Shown in pieces: positions 10,162-22,324 of a stretch of 64,000 nucleotides of DNA. The DNA lies in contig NZ_CABUIW010000005.1 of assembly GCF_902491705.1 (NCBI RefSeq), positions 1 through 64,000 on the forward strand, in the 5' to 3' direction. The notes below the pieces were generated by a model. That model saw only the letters and a program-made list of their open reading frames with translations. It was not told the DNA's origin and did no database searches. Positions within the stretch are counted from its first letter, which is position 1. Each line of letters starts with the position of its first letter. The position numbers and the translations under genes were made by a program. The DNA is from an uncultured Lactobacillus sp. (GTDB taxonomy: Bacteria > Bacillota > Bacilli > Lactobacillales > Lactobacillaceae).

Positions 10162-11245
10162 GACGCTCTTCTTCCTTTCTTTGGTCAATCATTGACATAA
10201 AGTCATCAAACAATGAAACTTCATCGTGTGGTCCTGGAGTTGCATCTGGGTGGAACTGAACTGAGAATGCTGGATACTTCTTGTGACGTAAACCTTCAAC
10301 TGTACCATCGTTTACTTCAACATGAGTAATCATCAAGTTGTCTTTATCGATTGAGTTACCATCTACAGCGTAACCGTGGTTTTGTGAAGTAAAACCGATG
10401 TTACCAGTAGCAATTTCTCTAACTGGGTGGTTGAAACCACGGTGACCGAACTTCATCTTGTAAGTCTTAGCACCGTTTGCTAAAGCGAAGACTTGGTGTC
10501 CCATACAAATTCCCATCAATGGAACATGCTTTTCTACTTCACGGACCATTGCTGTAGCACCATTTTTATCCATTTCTTCTGGGTCACCAGGGCCGTTTGA
10601 AAGAAGTACACCATCTGGGTGAAGTTCAAGTACTTCTTCAGCTGTTGCAGTATATGGCAAAACAATACAGTTGCAGTCACGTTCAGCAAGTTCACGCAAA
10701 ATACTGTGCTTGATACCAAAGTCAATAACTACAATGTTGCGCTTGGAGCCTGGAACTGGGTACGGACTCTTAGTTGAAACTCTACTAATTACACCTTTAG
10801 TAACGTTTTCGGTCTTTAAAATCTTAGCGATCTTATCTGCATCTTCCTTAGAGTTTGCAATCTTACCTCTTAAAGTACCGTGGATACGTAATTTTTTAAC
10901 TAATTCACGTGTATCAATTCCTTGAATGCCAGGAATATCCAAATGCTTTAAGAACTTTGGCAAAGTTGTTTGCATTCTCCAGTTATCTGGGTGGCGTGCT
11001 ACTTGGTGACAAATGACACCCTTAATCTTTGGTTCAAGTGATTCATAATCGGCTAAAGTAATTCCGTAGTTACCAATTAATGGGTTAGTAAATACCAAAA
11101 TTTGATCTGCATAACTTTGGTCAGTAATTGCTTCTTGATATCCGGTCATCCCCGTTGTAAAAACAACCTCACCTGTTGTTTCGCGGTCTGCGCCGAAGCC
11201 TTCACCAGCATAAATACTGCCATCTTCTAAAATTAAATAGCGCAT
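10154..11245 (-). CDS. carA: Carbamoyl-phosphate synthase small chain (glutaminase)
   Basis: A 363-residue class I glutamine amidotransferase subunit that hydrolyses glutamine and passes ammonia to CarB. The N-terminal CPSase domain ([14 protein letters not shown]) is followed by the GATase domain with the nucleophile Cys in GICMGHQVF and the His/Glu site in [12 protein letters not shown]. The start overlaps the pyrC stop by one base (TAATG), with AGGAGG inside the pyrC tail, which implies translational coupling. The paralogue choice (PyrAA rather than arginine-specific) follows from its place in the pyr operon. Confidence 0.97.
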   Translation of the reverse strand: MRYLILEDGSIYAGEGFGADRETTGEVVFTTGMTGYQEAITDQSYADQILVFTNPLIGNYGITLADYESLEPKIKGVICHQVARHPDNWRMQTTLPKFLKHLDIPGIQGIDTRELVKKLRIHGTLRGKIANSKEDADKIAKILKTENVTKGVISRVSTKSPYPVPGSKRNIVVIDFGIKHSILRELAERDCNCIVLPYTATAEEVLELHPDGVLLSNGPGDPEEMDKNGATAMVREVEKHVPLMGICMGHQVFALANGAKTYKMKFGHRGFNHPVREIATGNIGFTSQNHGYAVDGNSIDKDNLMITHVEVNDGTVEGLRHKKYPAFSVQFHPDATPGPHDEVSLFDDFMSMIDQRKEEERHA

Positions 11246-12519
11246 TAATGTGCCTCCTTTTGGTATACAATCTTACCGTCAACCATTGTCATTACTGTTG
11301 AGCCGTAAACCTTTTGGCCAGTAAATGGGGTATTTACACCCTTTGACTTATAGTCTTTTTCTTCGATTGTTTCTTCATGATCGATATCAAAGATTGCGAT
11401 ATCTGCGGCTTTGCCTGGTTCAAGGACACCGGCATCAAGACCGAAGACCTTAGCTGGCTTATCACTGAGCCATGATAATAGTTGTTCGAGAGTAAAGACT
11501 TTTTCGTTTTTTACAAACTTAGTATATAACGTACTGAAAGCAGTTTCACTACCTGTAATTCCGAATGCGGCACCTTTCATTCCGCCTTGCTTTTCATTTA
11601 AAGCATGTGGCGCATGGTCGGTTGCAATCAAGTCAATTGTGCCATCAAGTAAACCTACTAAAAGTGCTGCTTGATCTTTTTTGTTTCTCAAAGGTGGGTT
11701 CATCTTGTAGTAGCCGTTATCCTTTGGAATATCGTCATCAGTTAACAAAATGTGGTGAGGAGCAACTTCACAAGTTACATTAATGCCGCGAGCCTTAGCC
11801 ATACGAACTAGTTCTACGCTAGTCTTAGTTGAAACGTGGCAAATGTGGTAATGGACACCTGTTTTTTGTGCAAGCAACAAGTCACGTGCAATTTGTGTGG
11901 TTTCGGCTAATTCAGTAACAGGAGGCAAGTTTAATTCTTCAGCTTTTTTACCTTCATTAACAATACCGTGGTTAAAAAGTGAATCGTCTTGAGCGTGAGT
12001 TGCGATAATTAAGTCGTTTTCCTTAGCCTTTTGCATAGCCAAGTACATGGTTTGAGCAGTTTGTACGCCGTGACCGTCGTTACTTAAGGCAAAAGCACCA
12101 GCCTTTTTCAAAGCGGCATAATCAGGAATGACATCAGTTGTTTCATCATTAGTGATTGGGCCATATTGGTAGATGTGAACAACACCCTTTTTCTTGTTTT
12201 CTTCTACCATCTTTTTCATCAATTCTGGCGTGTTAGGTACAGGAGTTACGTTAGGCATAGCACCTACTGTAGTAAAGCCGCCGTGTGCTGCAGCCTCGCT
12301 TCCTGTTTTAATATCTTCCTTATATGTTTGACCAGGATCACGGTAGTGAACGTGAACATCAACTAAACCTGGGCTAACTAACTTACCAGTTGCATCGATT
12401 ACGTGATCGCCGTTTAAATCAGTGCCGATTGCTTTAATTTTTTTGTCTTCAATTAAAACATCTGCTTTGATCAAGCGGCCATTTTGATAAACGGTACCGT
12501 TCTTAATTACTGTTGTCAT
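11245..12519 (-). CDS. pyrC: Dihydroorotase, type I
   Basis: A 424-residue amidohydrolase that closes N-carbamoyl-aspartate to dihydroorotate. The metal motif [10 protein letters not shown] near residue 55-65 and the later HICHVST and [12 protein letters not shown] motifs mark the class I DHOase. The length is typical. Its start overlaps the pyrB stop by one base and its stop overlaps the carA start by one base. Confidence 0.96.
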   Translation of the reverse strand: MTTVIKNGTVYQNGRLIKADVLIEDKKIKAIGTDLNGDHVIDATGKLVSPGLVDVHVHYRDPGQTYKEDIKTGSEAAAHGGFTTVGAMPNVTPVPNTPELMKKMVEENKKKGVVHIYQYGPITNDETTDVIPDYAALKKAGAFALSNDGHGVQTAQTMYLAMQKAKENDLIIATHAQDDSLFNHGIVNEGKKAEELNLPPVTELAETTQIARDLLLAQKTGVHYHICHVSTKTSVELVRMAKARGINVTCEVAPHHILLTDDDIPKDNGYYKMNPPLRNKKDQAALLVGLLDGTIDLIATDHAPHALNEKQGGMKGAAFGITGSETAFSTLYTKFVKNEKVFTLEQLLSWLSDKPAKVFGLDAGVLEPGKAADIAIFDIDHEETIEEKDYKSKGVNTPFTGQKVYGSTVMTMVDGKIVYQKEAH

Positions 12520-13475
12520 TATTCAAGTCCTCCGAGTTTTCTGCCGCGTAATACTGCTTCAAGCATTGCCATTCTCATAAAGACGCCGTTTTGCATTTGA
12601 CGGACAAACATGCACTTGTCGCTTTCTACTAAGTCACCGCTAAGTTCAACGTCATGGTTAATTGGACCTGGGTGCATGATGATAGTGTCTGGCTTTAATT
12701 CTTCATAGCGTTTGTGGTTGATGCCGTATTTTTCATGATATGCTTTAGCATCGAATTTCTTTTCATTAGGATCGCCTGCATGACGTTCATGTTGTACTCT
12801 TAAAAGCATCATGACATCCATATCAGGAATCAACTTATCTAGTTCTTCGAACTTGCCGTATTTATCAAATTCTTTGTCGTACCAGTAGCTTGGGCCTGAG
12901 AAGTAAACTTCTGCACCTAATCTAGTAAGGAGTTCCATGTCACTCTTAGCTACTCTTGAGTTAGTGATGTCGCCGACGATAGCTACCTTCAAGCCTTTGA
13001 AGTGGCCGAAGTGTTCGTGAATGGTCATCATGTCAAGCATACATTGACTTGGGTGTTGACCGCTACCGTCACCTGCATTGACTACACCAATATTTAAATG
13101 TTGGTGATCTTTTAAGTTAATCAAATCGTTGTAGTATTCATTTTGTGAGTGACGAATTACTTCTAAGTCGACGCCCAAAGCATTCATGATTAAAGAAGTG
13201 TCATATAAAGTTTCACCTTTGTTAACAGATGAGTGAGCTGGGGCAAATGGGATAACAGTTAAGCCCAATTTTCTTTCAGCCATTTCAAAACTTGTATGAG
13301 TTCTGCTTGAATCTTCAAAGAACATGTTGGTGACATAAACCGGTTTAGTTAAACGTGGAGTTGCGCCACCCTTTTTGAAGTATTCAGCTCTTTTAATTAA
13401 TGCTTCAACTTCGTCAACATGTAAATTTTCAACACTAACAAAATGTGGTAAACTAACAAGATTTAAATTTTCCAT
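12519..13475 (-). CDS. pyrB: Aspartate carbamoyltransferase catalytic subunit
   Basis: A 318-residue enzyme joining carbamoyl phosphate and aspartate, the first committed pyrimidine step. The phosphate loop is [16 protein letters not shown], with HPSQCMLD and [10 protein letters not shown] further on. No regulatory subunit gene (pyrI) is near, as expected in Firmicutes. The ribosome site is weak (AGAAAG). A PyrR-type attenuator separates it from pyrR. Confidence 0.96.
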   Translation of the reverse strand: MENLNLVSLPHFVSVENLHVDEVEALIKRAEYFKKGGATPRLTKPVYVTNMFFEDSSRTHTSFEMAERKLGLTVIPFAPAHSSVNKGETLYDTSLIMNALGVDLEVIRHSQNEYYNDLINLKDHQHLNIGVVNAGDGSGQHPSQCMLDMMTIHEHFGHFKGLKVAIVGDITNSRVAKSDMELLTRLGAEVYFSGPSYWYDKEFDKYGKFEELDKLIPDMDVMMLLRVQHERHAGDPNEKKFDAKAYHEKYGINHKRYEELKPDTIIMHPGPINHDVELSGDLVESDKCMFVRQMQNGVFMRMAMLEAVLRGRKLGGLE

Positions 13476-13492
13476 CTTTTATTCTTTCTATA

Positions 13493-13583
13493 CAAAAAAG
13501 CCTGCAGCATTTAATTGCTCCAGGCTTTTTCTCGTATTTTTGTATACGAAAAACTAGCAACCCTTCTGGCCCTCTCTGGAGTC
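13493..13583 (-). promoter_or_regulatory. PyrR-dependent attenuator between pyrR and pyrB
   Basis: On the minus strand the PyrR-binding element GACTCCAGAGAGGGCC (13554-13583) matches the consensus ARUCCAGAGAGGYU. It is followed by a strong terminator at 13493-13531 (AAGCCTGGAGC / GCTGCAGGCTT then T6). When UMP is plentiful PyrR should stabilise the binding loop and let the terminator form, lowering pyrB-carB expression. Confidence 0.88.
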
Positions 13584-13618
13584 AATTAAATGGTTGGATA
13601 TTTAACTTTTAAACTCTT

Positions 13619-14161
13619 TTATTTTGGTAAAGCCTTCAGTTCAACTGAATCTTTGCCGTCCTTTTCAACTACATTAACAGCGACTTGTTCATCAGCAGAA
13701 GTTGGGATGTTTTTACCAACAAAGTCTGCACGAATTGGAAGTTCGCGGTGACCGCGGTCAACCAAAACTGCAACTCTAATCGAACTTGGTCGACCAACAT
13801 GCATTAACGCATCCATCGCTGCTCTGATTGTTCTACCGGTGTAGATAACATCGTCGATCAAGACAACATGCTTATCATCGATGTTAACACCAACTTGATC
13901 AGAGTTAACAACAGGATCTTGCTTCAAGGAAGCATCATGACGGTCATCACGGTAAAGGGTGATGTCTAGTTGACCAACTGGAACATCTACACCTTCAAGT
14001 TTTTGAATTCTGTCATGAATGCGGTTAGCCAAGTAAACGCCGCGTGTCTTAATACCAACTAGTACTAAATCATCGGTACCTTTATTTTGTTCGATAATTT
14101 CGTAGGTAATTCGTGTAAGTGCACGCTTCATTGCAAGTGCATCCCAAATTTCTTTTGCCAA
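13619..14161 (-). CDS. pyrR: Bifunctional PyrR: pyr mRNA-binding attenuator / uracil phosphoribosyltransferase
   Basis: A 180-residue type I PRTase-fold protein. The PRPP loop is [20 protein letters not shown] (about residues 95-114), and the basic surface residues expected for RNA binding are present. It starts with TTG at 14161, placed by an AGGAGG 8 bases upstream; no ATG fits. It senses UMP/UTP and binds the leaders of pyrR, pyrB and pyrF in this window. First gene of the operon. Confidence 0.95.
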   Translation of the reverse strand: MAKEIWDALAMKRALTRITYEIIEQNKGTDDLVLVGIKTRGVYLANRIHDRIQKLEGVDVPVGQLDITLYRDDRHDASLKQDPVVNSDQVGVNIDDKHVVLIDDVIYTGRTIRAAMDALMHVGRPSSIRVAVLVDRGHRELPIRADFVGKNIPTSADEQVAVNVVEKDGKDSVELKALPK

Positions 14162-14190
14162 ATTTACAGCCTCCTAATTTTTGCCCATGA

Positions 14191-14281
14191 AAAAAGCTCC
14201 TGTCTGCTTGAGACTAGGAGCTTTCAGTAAAGTCGAAACTTAATTTAAGCCTGCCTTGCTAGCCTCACGGGACTAATTTTA
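14191..14281 (-). promoter_or_regulatory. PyrR-dependent attenuator in the pyrR leader
   Basis: The binding loop TTAGTCCCGTGAGGCTAGC (14259-14277 region) matches the PyrR consensus. The terminator AAAGCTCCTAGTCT / AGACAGGAGCTTTTTT follows at 14191-14226, about 30 bases before the TTG start. It autoregulates the operon. Confidence 0.88.
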
Positions 14282-14300
14282 AAGGACATTCATTGCTTTA

Positions 14301-14329
14301 AAGTTACTGTAATTAGACGCGTTTGTCAA
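14301..14329 (-). promoter_or_regulatory. Promoter of the pyrR operon
   Basis: On the minus strand TTGACA (14324-14329) and TAACTT (14301-14306) are separated by 17 bases. It lies just upstream of the PyrR leader. Confidence 0.65.
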
Positions 14330-14356
14330 GGGATTAATTAAAATATTCTAATCATG

Positions 14357-14390
14357 AAAAAAAGTGAATGCCTATGTAGAGCATTCACTC
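14357..14390 (-). terminator. Terminator of the beta-glucoside operon
   Basis: On the minus strand AGTGAATGC and GGCATTCACT flank a short loop and are followed by six T. Confidence 0.85.
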
Positions 14391-14397
14391 GTTTTCA

Positions 14398-17760
<3,363 letters not shown>

Positions 17761-17762
17761 TT

Positions 17763-17805
17763 ACCTCCATAACATGAAGGTTTAGCCAACTTAATGTAAC
17801 TATCC
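17763..17805 (-). promoter_or_regulatory. RAT element overlapping an SD-sequestering hairpin before the PTS gene
   Basis: On the minus strand GGATAGTTACATTAAG ... GGCTAAACC (27 bases, 17779-17805) resembles a BglG/LicT RAT. Its last ACC also begins an 8-bp hairpin ACCUUCAU-GUU-AUGGAGGU (17763-17781) whose 3' arm is the PTS gene's GGAGGU. No T-run follows, so it is not a terminator. The two structures exclude each other, which suggests LicT-dependent control of translation. This is inference. Confidence 0.6.
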
Positions 17806-17809
17806 AGAT

Positions 17810-18655
17810 TTATTCTTTAGCTTTTCTTTGCAACATCTTTTGAATGTGCAATGTTAAATACATTAATTCGTCATCAGACAAATTACAATGATATGTTTGA
17901 TCAATAAAATCTTTAACCTTTTTACTGTAACTAAATGCTTCTGGATACTGTGTAGAAACCAATTTAAGCATTACATCATCAGTTTTTTGCTCAGCAAGAT
18001 CTTTATAATCAAACACTCTTTGTGCCAAATATTTTAAGTGAGTAGCAAAACGATAATAATAAGCAGAATTTTCATCTATTTCCTGATGGCAGCTGAACTT
18101 TAAGATTTGCATAATGTTTTGAATAAATTTTGTGATTTCATTTGCATTATGTGAATCATGCTCATTTTCGGCATCCACGATATGTAGCGCTAAAAATCCA
18201 GCTTCATCTTCTTCAAGAGTGATGCCTGTGAGTTCTTTAATAATTTCAACACCCTTTTGACCAATTTGGAATTCTATCGGGTAAAAGCGCTTGATATCCC
18301 ACAAAAGATTATTTTTTAATTCAATTCCCTGCTTATTTCTCTCTAGAGAATTATGAATGTGGTCGCTTAAAGAAATTAATTCAGTAGTATTTAATTTACT
18401 GTTTAATTTGTTTTCAGCGAAATTCAATATCTTGGTTGCTGCTTGAACATCTTCAATTGAAATATTAGTTAGTAAACTCCCTAATTGATCAATATTTGTA
18501 TCCTTTTTGGGTACAAATTCTTTTTCAACAGAAGATTGATCTATTTCAGCTCCAGGACGCTTCTTAAAGCCTAAGCCTCGACCCATTACTATCACATCTT
18601 GGCCATCTTGGTTAACCACAACGATATTATTATTAATCACCTTCTTAATTTTCAT
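17810..18655 (-). CDS. licT: LicT/BglG-type transcription antiterminator
   Basis: A 281-residue protein: an N-terminal RNA-binding CAT domain (about 1-55, KKVINNNIVVV, GRGLGFKKRPG) followed by PRD1 and PRD2. The four PRD histidines are visible in SLSDHIHN, LALHIVDA, RFATHLKYL and YLTLHIQKM. PTS phosphorylation of these should set activity according to beta-glucoside supply. The start ATG 18655 follows AGAGGTG; the upstream frame overlaps the terminator. It is preceded by a canonical RAT/terminator and followed by the PTS and glucosidase genes. Confidence 0.95.
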   Translation of the reverse strand: MKIKKVINNNIVVVNQDGQDVIVMGRGLGFKKRPGAEIDQSSVEKEFVPKKDTNIDQLGSLLTNISIEDVQAATKILNFAENKLNSKLNTTELISLSDHIHNSLERNKQGIELKNNLLWDIKRFYPIEFQIGQKGVEIIKELTGITLEEDEAGFLALHIVDAENEHDSHNANEITKFIQNIMQILKFSCHQEIDENSAYYYRFATHLKYLAQRVFDYKDLAEQKTDDVMLKLVSTQYPEAFSYSKKVKDFIDQTYHCNLSDDELMYLTLHIQKMLQRKAKE

Positions 18656-18680
18656 ATAACTCACCTCTTTCAAAATAAAC

Positions 18681-18760
18681 AAAAAACCAATATACACTCT
18701 CCCCTATAACACGAGGAGTAATATATATTGGTTTAGCTTACCATTACGTAATAACTATCC
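18681..18760 (-). promoter_or_regulatory. RAT antiterminator and overlapping terminator in the licT leader
   Basis: The RAT is 31 bases (18730-18760), starting GGATAGTTATTACG and ending GTAAGCTAAACC, close to the BglG/SacY consensus. Its last bases overlap the terminator stem AACCAATATA ... TATATTGGTT followed by T6 (18681-18735). LicT bound to the RAT should block the terminator, giving beta-glucoside-inducible expression of the operon. Confidence 0.88.
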
Positions 18761-18777
18761 TTTTTTTGACAATTAGT

Positions 18778-18806
18778 ATGTTAACATAGTTATTCTAATG
18801 TTGCAA
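18778..18806 (-). promoter_or_regulatory. Promoter of the licT operon
   Basis: On the minus strand TTGCAA (18801-18806) and TAACAT (18778-18783) are 17 bases apart. The -35 box lies inside the cre at 18802-18815. Confidence 0.6.
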
Positions 18807-18815
18807 GCGCTATCA
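18802..18815 (+). promoter_or_regulatory. Perfect cre site over the licT promoter and the pyrD stop codon
   Basis: TGCAAGCGCTATCA matches all positions of TGNAARCGNWWWCA. It covers the -35 region of the licT operon, so CcpA should repress beta-glucoside use when glucose is present. The same bases include the pyrD stop codon (18813-18815). Confidence 0.8.
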
Positions 18816-19736
18816 ATTAAATTTTACTTGACCTACTAAATCGTTAATATCTTCAACGCCTAATTTCTCAAGTTCAGCTGGTAAACTGTCCGCAATATGC
18901 TTAGAAGCGATACTGTCATGGAAGTGTGCAGTACCTACTGCCACAGCACTAGCACCAGCTAACATAAATTTGACTACATCTTCTGCACTACTAATGCCGC
19001 CCATACCAATAATTGGCAAGTCCACATTTTGGTAAACTTGAGAAATCATTCTAATGGCAATTGGCTTAACAGCTTCACCAGAAAGGCCACCCATATTGTG
19101 ACCCAAAACTGGCTTTCTAGTTTTAACATCAATATCCATGCCTAAAACTGTGTTGATCATAGAAATACCATCAGCACCGCCTTTTTCGGCTGCTTTAGCA
19201 ATTGCGACAACATCAGTAACATTAGGAGTCAACTTAACGTAGATTGGAACATTAACTACTGCCTTAATTTTTTTAGTTAATTTTTCAACTACGTCAGCAT
19301 GCACACCAAAGCTCATGCCACCTCGTGCCACATTAGGACAAGAAACATTGATTTCTAAGGCATTAACCAAACCAGAATCAGACAATTTCTTAGCTACTTC
19401 TACGTAGTCATCTTCGCTATCGCCACCAACACTAGCCATGATTGGCAAGTCAGGATATTGCTTTCTAAGTGGAGTCAATTTTTCACTAATTACCGCATCA
19501 ACGCCTGGATTAGTTAAACCCACTGAATTTAATACTGCATCATCTAAAACTGCAATTTGTGGTTGAGGATTACCAGTTGTAGCATTAGGCGTTGTCGTCT
19601 TAATAACCATTGCACCAAGATCGTTTAAGTCAAACTTCTTAGCAGCAGGCACATCGCCAAAGCCAAAGGTACCACTTGCTGGCATCACTGGGTTCTTCAA
19701 ATCTAAGCCGGGTAATTTTACATGTGTATTTGTCAT
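18813..19736 (-). CDS. pyrD: Dihydroorotate dehydrogenase, class 1B-like
   Basis: A 307-residue FMN enzyme oxidising dihydroorotate to orotate. The catalytic base Cys is in INVSCPNV, the class 1 signature, and the [14 protein letters not shown] / [11 protein letters not shown] region resembles lactococcal PyrDB more than PyrDA. Class 1B enzymes normally work with the Fe-S flavoprotein PyrK to use NAD, but no pyrK lies in the window. A GGAGGA ribosome site precedes the ATG. It is transcribed divergently from pyrF-pyrE. Confidence 0.93.
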   Translation of the reverse strand: MTNTHVKLPGLDLKNPVMPASGTFGFGDVPAAKKFDLNDLGAMVIKTTTPNATTGNPQPQIAVLDDAVLNSVGLTNPGVDAVISEKLTPLRKQYPDLPIMASVGGDSEDDYVEVAKKLSDSGLVNALEINVSCPNVARGGMSFGVHADVVEKLTKKIKAVVNVPIYVKLTPNVTDVVAIAKAAEKGGADGISMINTVLGMDIDVKTRKPVLGHNMGGLSGEAVKPIAIRMISQVYQNVDLPIIGMGGISSAEDVVKFMLAGASAVAVGTAHFHDSIASKHIADSLPAELEKLGVEDINDLVGQVKFN

Positions 19737-19881
19737 AATTTTCCTCCAAAATGAATGCTCACGGACATCCGCTTATTTTTCAAGAAATGATTGTACTCGC
19801 TTTTTTATTTTTTTAAAAGCAAAAAAATTATTTGTAATTTATTTTCAGTGGTGTTAAACTTCACCTTGATCAAAACTTTAA

Positions 19882-19976
19882 ACGGTACAGAGAGACCGCA
19901 AGTTCAAAATATTGACTTAAATTATCTGGGAAAAGTCTATACCTGGTGTCTCTCTGCGCCATGTATAGACTTTTTT
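19882..19976 (+). promoter_or_regulatory. PyrR-type attenuator in the pyrF leader
   Basis: A PyrR-like element (GGTACAGAGAGACCGCAAG, 19884-19902) is followed by a terminator AAAAGTCTATAC / GTATAGACTTTTTTT (19931-19977). The large terminator loop holds GTCTCTCTG (19948-19956), the exact complement of CAGAGAGAC (19888-19896) in the binding loop, so an alternative long-range pairing can act as the antiterminator. Confidence 0.8.
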
Positions 19977-19988
19977 TGTGGAGGAAAC

Positions 19989-20696
19989 ATGACTAGACCT
20001 GTTATCGTCGCCCTTGATTTGGACAATGAAGAAAAACTACACGAAATTTTAGCCAAATTAGGCAAACCGGAAGATGTCTTTATTAAAGTCGGCATGGAAC
20101 TTTTCTATAATGCTGGCATTGATGTAGTTAAGAATTTAACTGCAAAAGGCTACAAGATCTTCTTGGATCTTAAAATACACGACATTCCTAACACTGTTTA
20201 TAACGGTGCTAAGGCCTTGGCAAAACTTGGCATCACCTTTACTACAGTGCACGCACTTGGCGGCAGCCAAATGATTAAATCAGCTAAAGACGGTTTAATT
20301 GCAGGAACGCCAGCTGGTCACAGCGTACCCAAATTGCTCGCTGTAACTGAACTTACTTCCATTTCCGATGATGTTTTAGCAAATGAACAAAATTGCCGCT
20401 TGCCAATGGACAAGCAAGTTTTGAGCTTAGCTAAAATGGCTAAAAATGCTGGTGCAGATGGCGTTATCTGCTCACCACTTGAAGTAAAAGAACTGCATGA
20501 ACAAATTGGTGATGATTTCTTATACGTTACCCCAGGAATTCGTCCAGCAGGCAGTGCTAATGATGACCAATCTCGTGTAGCAACACCAACTATGGCTAAA
20601 GAATGGGGATCAAGCGCTATTGTAGTCGGCCGTCCAATTACTTTAGCAAGTGATCCAAAAGCAGCATATGAAGCAATCAAGAAGGAGTTTAACTAA
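19989..20696 (+). CDS. pyrF: Orotidine-5'-phosphate decarboxylase
   Basis: A 235-residue group I TIM-barrel enzyme making UMP. It starts PVIVALDLDNEE, and the catalytic D-K-x-x-D element is FLDLKIHDIPNT. TPGIRPAG and VGRPIT near the C-terminus bind phosphate. The start is ATG 19989 behind GGAGGAAAC directly after the leader terminator; the longer frame upstream is leader sequence. Its stop overlaps the pyrE start (TAATG). Confidence 0.96.
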   Translation: MTRPVIVALDLDNEEKLHEILAKLGKPEDVFIKVGMELFYNAGIDVVKNLTAKGYKIFLDLKIHDIPNTVYNGAKALAKLGITFTTVHALGGSQMIKSAKDGLIAGTPAGHSVPKLLAVTELTSISDDVLANEQNCRLPMDKQVLSLAKMAKNAGADGVICSPLEVKELHEQIGDDFLYVTPGIRPAGSANDDQSRVATPTMAKEWGSSAIVVGRPITLASDPKAAYEAIKKEFN

Positions 20697-21334
20697 TGCA
20701 TAAAGATCAAATTATTTCTCAACTTATCCAAGAAAAAATCATTACTATCTCACCTGACAAGCCATTTACTTACGCTAGTGGGATGCTTTCACCAATCTAC
20801 ACTGACTTGCGTTTAACTGTATCTTATCCAGAATTGCGCGACATGATTGCTAGCGACTTAGCTAATTTAATTGCTAAGGAATTCCCAGAAGCTACTATTA
20901 TCGGTGGTGTAGCTACTGCCGGTATCCCTCACGCAGCTTGGGTTGCAGATAAGCTCCACTTACCAATGATCTATGTTCGTCCAAAGCCAAAGGATCACGG
21001 CAAGGGCCGTCAAATTGAAGGACGCTTTTCAAAAGATGACAAGATCGTTTTAATCGATGATTTAATCACTACAGGTGGTTCAGTTCTTAACGCTGTTAAA
21101 GCTACTGAAAAAGATGGCGGTAACGTTATCGGTGTATCATCAATCTTCACTTACTACTTGCCAGATGCAAAAGAAAACTTCGCTAAGAGCGGTGTTAAAT
21201 ATGCACCTCTTCTTTCCTACCCTGAACTTCTTAAAAAGGAAAATGAATCAGGCCACATTTCTTCAGAACAATATGATGTTTTAAAGACTTGGCACGAAGA
21301 TCCATGGGCATGGGGCAAGAAATTCGAAAAGTAA
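20696..21334 (+). CDS. pyrE: Orotate phosphoribosyltransferase
   Basis: A 212-residue PRTase converting orotate and PRPP to OMP. The PRPP-binding loop is IVLIDDLITTGGSVLNAV and the mobile catalytic loop PKDHGKGRQIEG. The start overlaps the pyrF stop by one base. It is followed by a strong terminator. With pyrB, pyrC, pyrD, pyrF and carAB this completes de novo UMP synthesis in the window. Confidence 0.96.
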   Translation: MHKDQIISQLIQEKIITISPDKPFTYASGMLSPIYTDLRLTVSYPELRDMIASDLANLIAKEFPEATIIGGVATAGIPHAAWVADKLHLPMIYVRPKPKDHGKGRQIEGRFSKDDKIVLIDDLITTGGSVLNAVKATEKDGGNVIGVSSIFTYYLPDAKENFAKSGVKYAPLLSYPELLKKENESGHISSEQYDVLKTWHEDPWAWGKKFEK

Positions 21335-21353
21335 ATAAAGTAAAATAATATAA

Positions 21354-21391
21354 AAAATAAGAGAAGATCATCAACGATCTTCTCTTATTTT
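21354..21391. terminator. Bidirectional terminator between pyrE and the SDR gene
   Basis: AATAAGAGAAGATC pairs perfectly with GATCTTCTCTTATT around ATCAAC, with A and T runs on the two sides. Confidence 0.88.
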
Positions 21392-21403
21392 TCATTATCT
21401 AAA

Positions 21404-22051
21404 TTAATACCAAGCTGGCTTGTCACCATCAGTATTTGGCTTGTTTAAGCCAACGTTTCCGCGGACATCCCTACTTGGATCTTCAACCAAGTCATTGATA
21501 TAGCTAGCTACACTCTTGCGTGATACTTCTGTACCCTTAAATGCAGTATGAGCACCGCGAGTAACTTCGTAGTCAACTTCATCTTTATTAGTAAGCCATG
21601 CTGGACGAATAATTGTGTAGTCCAAATCACTTGCAGTAATTACATCAGCTGCAGCACGATAAGTTGTTAAGTATGAACCCAAGATATTCTTGTTCCATTC
21701 GCCGAACTTGCCTGGAACTTCATCATAAACGCCAAGTGAAGAAATCCAGATCAAACGCTTAATACCATCTTCATCCATTGCCTTTACAACAGCCTTAGCT
21801 TGATCTTCAATATTACTGCCAGCTAAGTTTGCATAAACAATGCTTGCACCTTTAATAGCTGCAGCAACTTCGTCTTCTTTACTTGCATCCCCAACAACAA
21901 TCTTCTCACGACTATTGTCAATCTTAGACTTATCAAGTTTATTTGGGTGACGCAAGAACAAGATCATTTCATTATTTGCGTCTTTTAAGAAAAATTCTTC
22001 TGCTAACTTTGCAATTTGTCCACTAGCACCTAATACAGCAATTTTAGTCAT
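21404..22051 (-). CDS. NAD(P)-binding SDR-type oxidoreductase (NmrA/quinone-reductase-like)
   Basis: A 215-residue Rossmann protein of the atypical SDR family. The cofactor loop GASGQIAKLAEE is at residues 8-19, and a YANLAGSN strand and ISSLGVYDEVPG follow. Such proteins act as small NAD(P)H reductases or redox sensors; the substrate is unknown. An AAGGAG site precedes the ATG. The leader holds a 13-codon ORF whose stop starts a perfect inverted repeat, pointing to leader-peptide control. Confidence 0.8.
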   Translation of the reverse strand: MTKIAVLGASGQIAKLAEEFFLKDANNEMILFLRHPNKLDKSKIDNSREKIVVGDASKEDEVAAAIKGASIVYANLAGSNIEDQAKAVVKAMDEDGIKRLIWISSLGVYDEVPGKFGEWNKNILGSYLTTYRAAADVITASDLDYTIIRPAWLTNKDEVDYEVTRGAHTAFKGTEVSRKSVASYINDLVEDPSRDVRGNVGLNKPNTDGDKPAWY

Positions 22052-22100
22052 TTTTATATCTCCTTATAAAACCGATTATTAATGAAAACTACTTATTTTC

Positions 22101-22130
22101 TAATCAGCTAAGAAGTTTTCTAGCTGATTA
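22101..22130. repeat. Perfect 10-bp inverted repeat in the SDR leader
   Basis: TAATCAGCTA and TAGCTGATTA flank a 10-base spacer. On the minus strand its first three bases are the TAA stop of the upstream leader ORF. No T-run follows, so it is not a classical terminator. Confidence 0.85.
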
Positions 22131-22169
22131 GCGTGCAGTGCAAACTGGAATAATTTCTGTTAAAAACAT
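22128..22169 (-). CDS. Candidate 13-residue leader peptide upstream of the SDR gene
   Basis: ATG 22169 stands behind AAGGAGA, spaced 5 bases, and encodes MFLTEIIPVCTAR then TAA. The strong ribosome site and the stop codon placed on the edge of a perfect hairpin are what suggest a translated regulatory ORF. The Cys codon near the end may be the sensed residue. There is no homology evidence; it is a proposal from layout. Confidence 0.5.
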   Translation of the reverse strand: MFLTEIIPVCTAR

Positions 22170-22324
22170 TGTATTCTCCTTTTATAAAACCGCTTTCTCA
22201 CTTACAAATTTATAGTATCACTAATATTTTGTAAGTCAATTGATTATTGATAGTTTATTTAGAAAAAATTTATACTATTTTTTATTGTCAAAAACACATC
22301 CGTATGATATAAATTTAATATACA

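Noticed and set aside
19791..19988. N-terminal extension of pyrF
   Set aside because: It covers the PyrR leader and terminator, has no ribosome site, and the conserved protein starts at 19989.
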